DNA from: Brachyspira pilosicoli
Lineage (GTDB): Bacteria > Spirochaetota > Brachyspiria > Brachyspirales > Brachyspiraceae
NCBI RefSeq assembly: GCF_036997485.1
Contig: NZ_JAWLPU010000001.1
Location: 496,001-560,000, forward strand
DNA: 64,000 bases
Direction of reading: 5' to 3'
The translations under genes were made by a program, and so were the position numbers. Numbering within the stretch: position 1 is the stretch's first letter; each line of letters starts with the position of its first letter. Below are positions 25,446 through 34,118 of the stretch, piece by piece. The notes under the pieces are model-generated. The model made no database searches, was not told where the DNA came from, and saw only the letters and a list, made by a program, of their open reading frames with translations.

Positions 25446-26339
25446 TTATTTGATTAATCCTGCTTCTCTTAGTACAGCTCTCAATTTTTCTATTTCATCA
25501 TCTTTAAGTTTCTGTATAGGGTCCAAACATTTTCCTACATTAATTCCCTGCTGAACTAATCCTTCTTTAATAACTGCTGGGAAAGTTCCCATATTACTTA
25601 TTATTCTAATAGGAGCAAGTGCAAATTGAGCATCTAATGAGCCTTTTAAATCTCCTGCCATAAATTTCTCATATATATCAACAGTTAATCTAGGAGCAAC
25701 ATTAGCACATGATGCTATAGCACCTTTAGCACCGCAGCATAAACCAGCATATATTAAAGTATCTCTTCCTAAAAGAACATTAAAATTTTCATTATCTCTA
25801 GTTAAACGAATATATTCTGTTGTATTAGTCATATCTCCAGTGCTGTCTTTTACACCAACTATATTATCTATCTTAGCAAGCTTAGCTACTGTACTAGGCT
25901 CTATAGTAACATTAGTCTTGGGTTTATTATTATACAATACTATAGGCAATGATGAATGAGAAGCTATAGTTTTATAATGCTGATATAATTCATCTTGTGT
26001 TTGAGATATAAACATAGGTGTCAATACAGAAATGGCATCCATTCCTACATCTTCACATATTTTTAATAATCTTAAAGCACCTTTTGTTGATATGCTATTA
26101 ACTCCCCCGTAAACAGGTACTCTTCCAGCTGCCGCTTTTTTTACAGTTTCTAATACTTTTCTGTATTCCTCTTCATCAACAGCATAAAATTCTCCTGTTG
26201 TTCCCATAGGAAACAAACCATGAACTCCCTCTTCTATTAAATGAATAGATAACTCTTCTAAAACTTTATAGTTAATATTTCCATTATCATCTATAGGTGT
26301 TACTATAGGCGGAATAATTCCTTTTGGTTGAAAACTCAT
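25446..26339 (-). CDS. DapA-family aldolase/dehydratase, probable 5-keto-4-deoxyglucarate aldolase
   Basis: A 297-residue class I aldolase-fold protein. The carboxylate-binding GTTGEF lies near residue 46, Tyr in VLYNNKP near residue 137, and the Schiff-base Lys in VGVKDSTGD near residue 164. In its operon both glucarate and galactarate dehydratases yield 5-keto-4-deoxyglucarate, and tartronate-semialdehyde reductase and glycerate kinase come next. A retro-aldol cleavage to pyruvate and tartronate semialdehyde is missing, as there is no GarL. This gene is the best candidate. The alternative is a dehydratase forming 2-oxoglutarate semialdehyde, but no matching dehydrogenase is present. Confidence 0.75.
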   Translation of the reverse strand: MSFQPKGIIPPIVTPIDDNGNINYKVLEELSIHLIEEGVHGLFPMGTTGEFYAVDEEEYRKVLETVKKAAAGRVPVYGGVNSISTKGALRLLKICEDVGMDAISVLTPMFISQTQDELYQHYKTIASHSSLPIVLYNNKPKTNVTIEPSTVAKLAKIDNIVGVKDSTGDMTNTTEYIRLTRDNENFNVLLGRDTLIYAGLCCGAKGAIASCANVAPRLTVDIYEKFMAGDLKGSLDAQFALAPIRIISNMGTFPAVIKEGLVQQGINVGKCLDPIQKLKDDEIEKLRAVLREAGLIK

Positions 26340-26384
26340 AATTATATCCTTTCTAATAGGTTATTTTTATATAATAAATTATTC

Positions 26385-27797
26385 TTATCTAATAAATATT
26401 TGCATAACAAATAATACTGCTAAAGCTAAAAGCGACATTATCATAGATACAGTAAATTTACACATAACCTGATCTTTTAATTCGCTTACACCAAACATAC
26501 CATTAAATACCCAGAATCCGCTATCATTGAAATATGAAAACGATATAGCACCAGCACAGCAAGCCTGAGCCAACAATATAGGAGAAGTTCCTAAATCACC
26601 CATCAAAGGTGCTGTTAAAGTAGCAGCAGTAGTTATTGCAACAGTAGCAGAACCTAAAGCTATTCTCATTAAAGCAGCTATAACAAAAGGTATAAGCAAA
26701 GCAGGTATAGGCAAATTAACAACTACATCACCTAAAACATCCCCAAGTCCGCTTACTTTAATTACATTTCCTAAACATCCGCCTGCTCCTGTAATAAGCA
26801 TTATCATACCTGTTGATTTTACAGAATCTTCCAAAACTTTTAACACATCTTTTTTACTGTCTTTAAAAGCAAGTCCGTAAATAGCAATAAGTGTTCCTAT
26901 CATCAAAGCAACAACAGGGCTTCCTAAAAAATCTATTATACTATTTAAAACTCCAAGTTTTGCATTTGATACATCTAATATAGTTTTAGCAAAAATCAAT
27001 ATCAAAGGAACTACTATAGGAGCTAATGACATAACAAATGAAGGAAGTTCTTTAGAGCCCATTAATTTTTCAAGTTCTGACATAGAACGTATATATTCTG
27101 CTTTAAATTCTTTTTTATCAAATCCACCTTGCTCATTTGGTATTTGATATATTTTTGTTCCAAGCCATTTTGTATAAAATATCGCAGCTATTAAAGGAAT
27201 AATAGATACTGCAATTCCTGTAAGTATCATGGCTCCCATATCTACATTAAGAAGACCTGCAGCAGTTAAAGGTCCTGGTGTAGGCGGTACCAATGAGTGA
27301 GAAAGCTGTAATCCTGCAGCCAAAGCAAGTGCCAAACCTACAACAGACTTTCCTGTAACTTGAGACATACCTTTCAATAATGGAGCAAAAATTAAAAGTG
27401 CTGAATCTGCAAATACAGGTATAGATACTATTAAACCTGTAATACCTAAAGCCCATTCTTCTTTTTTCTTACCAATAAATTTTATAAATGTAAATGCCAG
27501 CCTTTCAGCTCCGCCTGATTTCTCTAATACCCCGCCCATCATAACACCTAATCCTATAATAATACCTGTGCTTGATAAAGTGTTGCCAAAACCAGACTGT
27601 ATTGCTGTTATTAAGCCTGTTATTTTTTTGCCGTCTGCATTTGTTATATCAGTTATCGGCATGCCGCCTATAATACCAGTTATCATGGCAGCTATTAATA
27701 GGGCTATAAATGTATGTATTTTTGTAAACATTACCAAAAATATCATTATGCCTACACCTAAAATAAGCCCTAATATCATTCTTGTTGCTTCATCCAT
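26385..27797 (-). CDS. GntP-family permease, probable sugar-acid uptake
   Basis: A 470-residue membrane protein with about twelve hydrophobic segments and GntP-family features such as SLVPPTPGPLTAAGLLNVD and SGFWVFNGMFG. GntP proteins are proton-coupled carriers of gluconate and related acids. Being between gudD and the DapA-like gene, it probably imports glucarate, galactarate or a related acid; the substrate is inferred from context. AGAGG precedes the ATG. Confidence 0.9.
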   Translation of the reverse strand: MDEATRMILGLILGVGIMIFLVMFTKIHTFIALLIAAMITGIIGGMPITDITNADGKKITGLITAIQSGFGNTLSSTGIIIGLGVMMGGVLEKSGGAERLAFTFIKFIGKKKEEWALGITGLIVSIPVFADSALLIFAPLLKGMSQVTGKSVVGLALALAAGLQLSHSLVPPTPGPLTAAGLLNVDMGAMILTGIAVSIIPLIAAIFYTKWLGTKIYQIPNEQGGFDKKEFKAEYIRSMSELEKLMGSKELPSFVMSLAPIVVPLILIFAKTILDVSNAKLGVLNSIIDFLGSPVVALMIGTLIAIYGLAFKDSKKDVLKVLEDSVKSTGMIMLITGAGGCLGNVIKVSGLGDVLGDVVVNLPIPALLIPFVIAALMRIALGSATVAITTAATLTAPLMGDLGTSPILLAQACCAGAISFSYFNDSGFWVFNGMFGVSELKDQVMCKFTVSMIMSLLALAVLFVMQIFIR

Positions 27798-27840
27798 ACT
27801 TATACCTCTTTGATTTTAATATATATTTTTTTATTATTTA

Positions 27841-29169
27841 TTACCTTACTAGACAAGGTTTCTTAGGATTGAATTTCCAATTAGGAATTAAATACTGCAT
27901 TCCTATAGAATCGTCCCTAGCACCCAAACATTTTTCCTTATATAATTTGTTAGCTTTTAATATTTGATCCATATCAGGTTCTATACCCAAACCAGGTTTT
28001 TTAGGTATATTTACATATCCATTTTCTATTTTTAAAGGTTCTTTTGTTAATCTCTCTATGCCTTCCTGCCATATCCAGTGAGTATCTATAGCATTAATAT
28101 TACCAGGTACAGCAGCAGCAGTATGAGAAAACATAGCTAAAGAAATGTCGAAATGGTTGTTAGAGTGAGAGCCCCAAGTTAAACCAAAGTCATTACAAAG
28201 CTGTCCTACTCTTACAGAACCTGACATAGTCCAGAAATGAGGATCAGCCAAAGGAATATCTACTGATTGCAATATTATAGAATGGCTCATTTCTCTCCAA
28301 TCTGTTGCTATCATATTAGTAGCGGTAGGAAGTCCTGTAGCTTTTCTAAATTCGGCCATTATTTCTCTTGCTGAAAATACACCCTCAGCACCGCATGGGT
28401 CTTCACAATATGTTAATATTCCATGCATATCTTTACATATTTCTATAGCCTCTTTTAAAAGCCATCCGCCATTAGGGTCTAATGTAATTCTTGCCTCAGG
28501 ATATGCTTTTTTCAAAGCTTTTATAGCTTTTATTTCTTCTTTACCTTCTAAAACTCCGCCTTTTAATTTGAAATCATTAAAGCCATACAATTCTTTTGAT
28601 GCTTTAGCAAGTTCAACTATAGCTTCTGGAGTGAGAGCTTCTTCATGTCTTATTTTGTACCATTTGTTAGGTGCATTATCATCATGATAATATTCTAAAT
28701 CTGTTTTGTTTCTATCACCTACATAAAACAAATATCCTAACATTAATACTTTATCTCTTAATTGTCCGTTTCCTAAAAGAGATGCAACAGATACTCCTAA
28801 TGTTTGACCCAATAAATCTAATAAAGGAGCTTCAACTGCTGTCATAACATGTACGCCGGTTCTTAAATCAAATGTTTGAGAGCCTCTTACGTCGTTTTCA
28901 TCTTTTAAAGAATTTTGTATTTTTATAAGAGTATTTTTATATTCACCTATGCGGCTTCCTTCAACTATTGATTTTACACTTTCAAGACCTTTAGTAATTT
29001 TTTCGCCGCCTGGAACCTCTCCTACTCCTATTTTTCCTTCACTGTCTTTTAATATAACTACATTCCTTGTAAAGTATGGAGCATGAGCACCGCTTAAATT
29101 TAAAAGCATGCTGTCTTTACCAGCTACTGGATATATTTCCATTTTTTCAATTTTTATATCAATACTCAT
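27841..29169 (-). CDS. gudD: Glucarate dehydratase (enolase superfamily)
   Basis: A 442-residue enolase-superfamily protein with the GudD pattern. [20 protein letters not shown] contains the catalytic KxK-type motif. [16 protein letters not shown] and YCEDPCG supply metal-binding acids, and [11 protein letters not shown] carries the His of the His-Asp pair. It dehydrates D-glucarate to 5-keto-4-deoxyglucarate. GGGGA precedes the ATG. It lies in a tight string with garR (17 bases) and the GntP permease (43 bases). Confidence 0.93.
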   Translation of the reverse strand: MSIDIKIEKMEIYPVAGKDSMLLNLSGAHAPYFTRNVVILKDSEGKIGVGEVPGGEKITKGLESVKSIVEGSRIGEYKNTLIKIQNSLKDENDVRGSQTFDLRTGVHVMTAVEAPLLDLLGQTLGVSVASLLGNGQLRDKVLMLGYLFYVGDRNKTDLEYYHDDNAPNKWYKIRHEEALTPEAIVELAKASKELYGFNDFKLKGGVLEGKEEIKAIKALKKAYPEARITLDPNGGWLLKEAIEICKDMHGILTYCEDPCGAEGVFSAREIMAEFRKATGLPTATNMIATDWREMSHSIILQSVDIPLADPHFWTMSGSVRVGQLCNDFGLTWGSHSNNHFDISLAMFSHTAAAVPGNINAIDTHWIWQEGIERLTKEPLKIENGYVNIPKKPGLGIEPDMDQILKANKLYKEKCLGARDDSIGMQYLIPNWKFNPKKPCLVR

Positions 29170-29186
29170 AATATTTTATCCCCGTA

Positions 29187-30071
29187 TTATTTTTTTAAAG
29201 AAACATTTGTGATTTTCTCATAATATTTTAATATAGCACTATGGTCATCAGCAGCACATCCATCAGATTTTAGATACTGCATTATTTCCATAACTTGAGC
29301 AGTTAAAGGCAAATAAGAGTTTACCGCATGAGAAGCATTTAAAGCATTATTTAAGTCTTTTATATGAAGTTCAATTCTAAAGCCAGGCTTAAAATTATGT
29401 TCAAGCATCATAGGTGCTTTAGCGTCCATAACTGTAGACCCTGCAAGTCCGCCTCTTATAGCTTTATAAACTAATTCAGGATCTGCACCTAATTTTTTTG
29501 CTAAAATTAAACTTTCAGAAACTGCTGAAATATTGATAGCTACTACAACCTGATTAGCTAATTTAGCAACATTTCCAGAACCTAATTCTCCTACATAAAC
29601 TACTGAAGAAGCCATAGGTTTTAATAAATCAGAAACTTTATCAAAAATTTCTTTCTTACCGCCTGCCATCACAGACAAAGTACCGTCTATAGCTTTAGGT
29701 TCTCCTCCTGATACTGGAGCGTCAATGAGCTCTATAGATTTTTTAGAAAGCTCTGCACCTATAGCTTTTGATTCTACTGGGTCTATTGAACTCATATCTA
29801 CAACTATAGTTCCGCTTTTAGCTCCTTCTATAATTCCATTCTCACCTAAACAAACCTCTCTAACTTGGGGAGAATTTGGAAGCATAGTTATTATAACATC
29901 ACATTCTTTAGCTACTTCTGCTGGATTATTAGCTGCTTTAGCTCCCTCTTTTACTAATTCTTCAACAGATGCCTTTGATCTGTTATAAACTATGAGCTCA
30001 TGTCCTGCTTTTAACAAATTTTTGCTCATAGGTTTTCCCATAATACCTAATCCTATAAATCCTATTTTCAT
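29187..30071 (-). CDS. garR: Tartronate-semialdehyde reductase (2-hydroxy-3-oxopropionate reductase)
   Basis: A 294-residue beta-hydroxyacid dehydrogenase. The dinucleotide-binding GFIGLGIMGKPMSKNL at the N-terminus, substrate-binding DAPVSGGEPKA and the catalytic Lys in GSGNVAKLANQ are all present. It reduces tartronate semialdehyde to glycerate, linking the aldol step to glycerate kinase. Length and motifs match GarR/GlxR. It lies 27 bases after the hydroxyacid dehydrogenase gene. Confidence 0.92.
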   Translation of the reverse strand: MKIGFIGLGIMGKPMSKNLLKAGHELIVYNRSKASVEELVKEGAKAANNPAEVAKECDVIITMLPNSPQVREVCLGENGIIEGAKSGTIVVDMSSIDPVESKAIGAELSKKSIELIDAPVSGGEPKAIDGTLSVMAGGKKEIFDKVSDLLKPMASSVVYVGELGSGNVAKLANQVVVAINISAVSESLILAKKLGADPELVYKAIRGGLAGSTVMDAKAPMMLEHNFKPGFRIELHIKDLNNALNASHAVNSYLPLTAQVMEIMQYLKSDGCAADDHSAILKYYEKITNVSLKK

Positions 30072-30098
30072 TTTTGTACTCCTTTATTTTTTATTTTT

Positions 30099-31094
30099 TT
30101 ATTTAATAATTATTTCATTTTGGCACTTATTAGTTTTTAAAAATTCTGATACATTGTTTAATGAAGTTTCTATTTGATTCTTTACAGCTTCATCAGTAAA
30201 AAATCCTATATGAGGTGTTACAATAATATTAGGATGTCTTAAAAGAGCAGCAAAATGTTCATCTTCTATATATTTTTCTCTATAATCAAATCTAAAATAT
30301 TTGTTCTCATTCTCATAAACATCTAATGCCATTGCTGATATTTTTCCGCTATTTACTGCTTCTAAAGCATCTTTAGTGTTTAATATTTCTCCTCTTGAAA
30401 GGTTAATTATAATTACTCCATCTTTCATCTTTGATATAGAATGAGCATTAATCAAATACCTTGTCTCTTCTAATAATGGAATATGATAAATTATCACATC
30501 ACTATTTTTATATATTTCATCTAAAGAAACATATTCAGCTATAGCTTTTAATTCATCTTTTTCAAACACATCATTTACAAGTATTTTTTTAGGAGAAAAT
30601 CCGCTTAAATGTTTTACAGTAAGTGAACCTATTTTTCCAACACCTACTACGCCTATTACTTGATTTCTTATTTCTTTAGCAAGTAAATTCTTTATTGTGA
30701 AATCTTGATTATTGATTCTTGTTATATATTTATTATAATTTCTAAGTAGAGCAAGAACACACAAAATAGCATATTCACTTACTGAATTTGGAGAATAGCT
30801 TGGAACATTTGCAAATTTTATTTCTAACTCTTTTGCCGATTTTAAATCTATATTATCCGTTCCTGCAGATTTGGTTGAAGCAAATTTAATATTAAACTTC
30901 TTCATCATCTCTAATACTTTTCTATTTACAGTACCTGAACCTGTAAATATTACAGCATCAAATCCTTCAGCAAGATTTATATTATCTTCTGTTAAATGCT
31001 GAGGAACTAATTTTATTTCAAAACCAAGATTAAATGAAATAGAATTAAATATTTCTATCTCTTCATCTCTAACAGAATATGCTATTATTTTCAT
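30099..31094 (-). CDS. D-2-hydroxyacid dehydrogenase (D-lactate dehydrogenase-like)
   Basis: A 331-residue NAD-dependent D-isomer-specific dehydrogenase. GVVGVGKIGSLTVKHL is the dinucleotide-binding motif, and INLSRGEILNTKDAL supplies the active-site Arg segment. VTPHIGFFTDEAV carries the catalytic His and resembles LdhA. I use the ATG at 31094, which has GGA upstream; the ATG at 31106 has none. It is the first gene of the diacid operon, next to the putative CdaR site. Its role may be reduction of pyruvate or another keto acid released by the pathway; the substrate is unproven. Confidence 0.8.
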   Translation of the reverse strand: MKIIAYSVRDEEIEIFNSISFNLGFEIKLVPQHLTEDNINLAEGFDAVIFTGSGTVNRKVLEMMKKFNIKFASTKSAGTDNIDLKSAKELEIKFANVPSYSPNSVSEYAILCVLALLRNYNKYITRINNQDFTIKNLLAKEIRNQVIGVVGVGKIGSLTVKHLSGFSPKKILVNDVFEKDELKAIAEYVSLDEIYKNSDVIIYHIPLLEETRYLINAHSISKMKDGVIIINLSRGEILNTKDALEAVNSGKISAMALDVYENENKYFRFDYREKYIEDEHFAALLRHPNIIVTPHIGFFTDEAVKNQIETSLNNVSEFLKTNKCQNEIIIK

Positions 31095-31189
31095 TTGAAT
31101 ATCCATTCATAAAATTTTATTCATGCTTAATAATTATATTCAAATTAAAGGCATAATCTTTATACAAATGGTATAATAATGAAAATCTT

Positions 31190-31210
31190 TTTTGTATAAA
31201 ATATACAAAA
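31190..31210. promoter_or_regulatory. Perfect palindrome, candidate CdaR operator
   Basis: TTTTGTATA (31190-31198) and TATACAAAA (31202-31210) are exact inverted repeats around AAA. The site lies in the 229-base gap between the divergent catabolic operon and the cdaR-like gene. Related pieces recur in the same gap (GTATATTTTG near 31238 and ATATTTTGTACGAAATAT near 31271), as expected for a shared operator region. Confidence 0.5.
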
Positions 31211-31323
31211 CTATAGATAATTACATAATATTATTGTGTATATTTTGTTTTTTTATTATAATATTTATACATATTTTGTACGAAATATCTATTATATGCA
31301 AAACAAATGGAGAATAATTTGTT

Positions 31324-32469
31324 ATGTCTATTGATGAAAAAATAGCAAGAAAACTATTAAAAGAGATAATGGATAATATTAATTATGAAGTAAATATTAA
31401 TATTATGAATGAATATGGTGAAATCATTGCAAGCGGAGATGAAAAAAGAATAGGGAAAATACATTTAGGGGCATTAGATGTTATAAGAAATGCCAAAAGT
31501 ATGGAATATTTTGATTATATAGATAATGATACTGAAAGCAGTAAACCTGGAGTAAATATACCATTGTTTATAAATAACGAAATTATAGGAGTTGTAGGGG
31601 TTACAGGTAATCCTAAAGAAATTAAATTAATAGCAAATATGGTAAAAATGCTTACCGAAATATTAATTAGAAGAGAAATAGATATAGATAAACAGATATT
31701 AAAACAAACTACATTAAATAATTATATATATAAAATTATATCTAAAGATTGCCATAATTATGTATCTTCTATTAATATTTGGGCAGAAAATAATAATTAT
31801 TCATTTGATATCGATAGAAATGTATGTTTATTAAAAATTGAAAACAATGGAAAATATGATATGTATAAAATATCTGAATATCTAATCAATAAATTACAAA
31901 ATATAAAATATTTTTACAAACAAGATATAATAACATATATTGGTAATAAACAATTTATTATAATAAAAAGTTTTAATAGCAAAGAAAAAATACAAGATAA
32001 AAAGAAAATTATTAATTATTTTTTTACAAGCCTTAGAAATGAAATTAATATAGATATAAAATTTTCTGCTATGTGCGGCTGCATAGTAAACAATTTAGAA
32101 GATATGCATAAAAGCTTTGAACAAGCTAACTTCTTATTTAATTATATAGCACACACAAATAATAATACATATTTTATAGAAGATTATATGTTAGAATATA
32201 TTATTCTAAATGAAGGATATTTTAGTTCTTATATGATATTAAAAAATACTTTGAACATAATTAATAAAAACATAGCTTTTAAAGAAACAATAATCACAAT
32301 GAGTAATTGCGATATGAATATAAACAAAACATGTGAAAAACTATTTATGCATAGAAATACAATTTTATATAGAATGAAAAAAATTAAGGAAATACTAGAC
32401 TTAGACCCAATAAATAATCACATGGATAGAATAAAATTTTATATAATAGCAACTATATTAAAAAAATAA
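31324..32469 (+). CDS. cdaR: CdaR-family sugar diacid transcriptional activator
   Basis: A 381-residue regulator. The N-terminal diacid-recognition domain (about 1-135) includes PGVNIPLFINNEIIGVVGVT. A GGDEF-like middle region follows, and the C-terminal PucR-type helix-turn-helix contains CEKLFMHRNTILYRMKKI. CdaR activates garD, gudD and garPLRK genes in response to glucarate, galactarate or glycerate. It is divergent from exactly those functions here. AGGAG-like TGGAGAAT precedes the ATG. Confidence 0.9.
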   Translation: MSIDEKIARKLLKEIMDNINYEVNINIMNEYGEIIASGDEKRIGKIHLGALDVIRNAKSMEYFDYIDNDTESSKPGVNIPLFINNEIIGVVGVTGNPKEIKLIANMVKMLTEILIRREIDIDKQILKQTTLNNYIYKIISKDCHNYVSSINIWAENNNYSFDIDRNVCLLKIENNGKYDMYKISEYLINKLQNIKYFYKQDIITYIGNKQFIIIKSFNSKEKIQDKKKIINYFFTSLRNEINIDIKFSAMCGCIVNNLEDMHKSFEQANFLFNYIAHTNNNTYFIEDYMLEYIILNEGYFSSYMILKNTLNIINKNIAFKETIITMSNCDMNINKTCEKLFMHRNTILYRMKKIKEILDLDPINNHMDRIKFYIIATILKK

Positions 32470-32647
32470 TTATATTTTTGCCCTATTATACATTGATAAA
32501 AATCAAATATATTTAAATACATTTCAAACTATATATAAAAACTTTTTGACAAAATTATAAAAATAATATATATTTCTTACAATACTATGATTAGTAATTT
32601 TCACAATTCTAATATTTATAATTTTTTATAAGATAAAGGATATGCTT

Positions 32648-34054
32648 ATGAATATTATTAATGCTATTATAACAAACACAAATAATGTTATGTATGGATA
32701 TTTGCTGTTATCTGTATTTTTTGTGGTGGCTGTATTTTTTACTATTAGATTAAAAGGAATACAAATTTCTCACTCTGTACATGCTCTAAAACTTTTATTT
32801 TCAAAACATGAAAAAGGTGACGGAGTATCAGGGTTTGTAAGTTTTTGTATAAGTACTGCTTCAAGAGTAGGTACAGGAAACATTACTGGTGTTATGGGTG
32901 CTATTTCTGCGGGCGGACCTGGGGCATTATTTTGGATGTGGCTTATGGCGCTTTTGGGCGGAAGTTTAGCCTTTACAGAAAGCACACTCGCTCAATTATA
33001 TAAAGAAAAAGATTCTCAAGGAAAGTTTATAGGAGGAGCTTCTTTCTATATAAAAAGCAAACTAAAAAAACCAATAATAGCTACTATATTTGCATTGTGT
33101 ATGATATTCACCTACACTACTTTTAACGGTGTTCAAGCAAATACTATATCAAATGCTTTATCAAAATATAATGTATCTGTAATGATTACTGCTATTGCTT
33201 TAACAATTATTACAGCATTGATATTATTCAGCAAAAAGAGAGACACTATAACACATGCTTGCGTATTTATAGTGCCTGTTATGGCAATACCATATATACT
33301 TATAGGGCTTTATATATTCTTTACTAATTTATCATCAGTGCCTTTAGTATTTCAGAATATATTCGTACAAGCTTTTAAGCCAAGTGCAATGTTTGGAGGA
33401 GCTATAGGAGCAACCATTTCAAACGGATTAAAAAGAGGATTATTTTCAAATGAAGCAGGTATGGGAGGAGCTCCTCATGCAGCAGCTGCAGCTCATACTT
33501 CTCATCCTTGTAAACAAGGTCTTATACAAATGTTCTCTGTATTTACAGATACTTTGCTTATATGTTCTATTTCTGGTTTTATACTTCTATTATCTCCTGA
33601 AGCTATGAAAGCTGTTAAAGATATGGAGGGAATAAAACTTTTCCAATATGCTATGGAATCTCATTTGGGCAGTTTTGGTTCTTATTTTATCACTATATGT
33701 ATATTGTTATTATCTTATAGTTCTATACTTGGTAATTTCTTTTATATAAAAACAGGTGCTTTTGCTTTAAAAGATAATATGGTTTCATATGTAATAGTTG
33801 GGCTTATGACTATAGTAATGGTGTTTGCTGGTTCATTGGCAGAGTTTAAAACTATATGGGGAGCGGGCGACATGTTTATGGGAGTTATGGCGTTGCTTAA
33901 CATTGTCATTTTAATAATACTCAATAAGCCTGTATATTTACTTACAAAACATTATGTATCACAATTAAAAGAGCATAAAGAACCTAAATTTAATAAGAAC
34001 TCAATTTCAGAATTATCAAACGATGATGCCGTAAGCCAGTGGAATGCAGATTAA
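32648..34054 (+). CDS. Sodium:alanine/glycine symporter (AGCS family)
   Basis: A 468-residue membrane protein with about ten to eleven hydrophobic segments and AGCS-family motifs GTGNITGVMGAISAGGPGALFW and NGLKRGLFSNEAGMGGAP split over two regions. It imports alanine, glycine or a related amino acid with sodium. Start choice: AAAGGA at 32635-32640 is only 1 base from the ATG at 32642 but 7 bases from the ATG at 32648, so the latter is used. The gene is probably monocistronic, as a strong terminator follows. Confidence 0.9.
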   Translation: MNIINAIITNTNNVMYGYLLLSVFFVVAVFFTIRLKGIQISHSVHALKLLFSKHEKGDGVSGFVSFCISTASRVGTGNITGVMGAISAGGPGALFWMWLMALLGGSLAFTESTLAQLYKEKDSQGKFIGGASFYIKSKLKKPIIATIFALCMIFTYTTFNGVQANTISNALSKYNVSVMITAIALTIITALILFSKKRDTITHACVFIVPVMAIPYILIGLYIFFTNLSSVPLVFQNIFVQAFKPSAMFGGAIGATISNGLKRGLFSNEAGMGGAPHAAAAAHTSHPCKQGLIQMFSVFTDTLLICSISGFILLLSPEAMKAVKDMEGIKLFQYAMESHLGSFGSYFITICILLLSYSSILGNFFYIKTGAFALKDNMVSYVIVGLMTIVMVFAGSLAEFKTIWGAGDMFMGVMALLNIVILIILNKPVYLLTKHYVSQLKEHKEPKFNKNSISELSNDDAVSQWNAD

Positions 34055-34077
34055 TAAATAATAAATAATAAGTAATA

Positions 34078-34110
34078 AAGGGGGCTGTTAATAAGCCCCC
34101 TTTTATTTAT
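34078..34110. terminator. Bidirectional terminator between convergent genes
   Basis: AAAGGGGGCT pairs exactly with AGCCCCCTTT around a 7-base loop. T-rich sequence follows on the plus strand and TTTATTACTT on the minus strand. It serves the AGCS symporter and the convergent TRAP permease. Confidence 0.85.
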
Positions 34111-34118
34111 AAGTTTAT

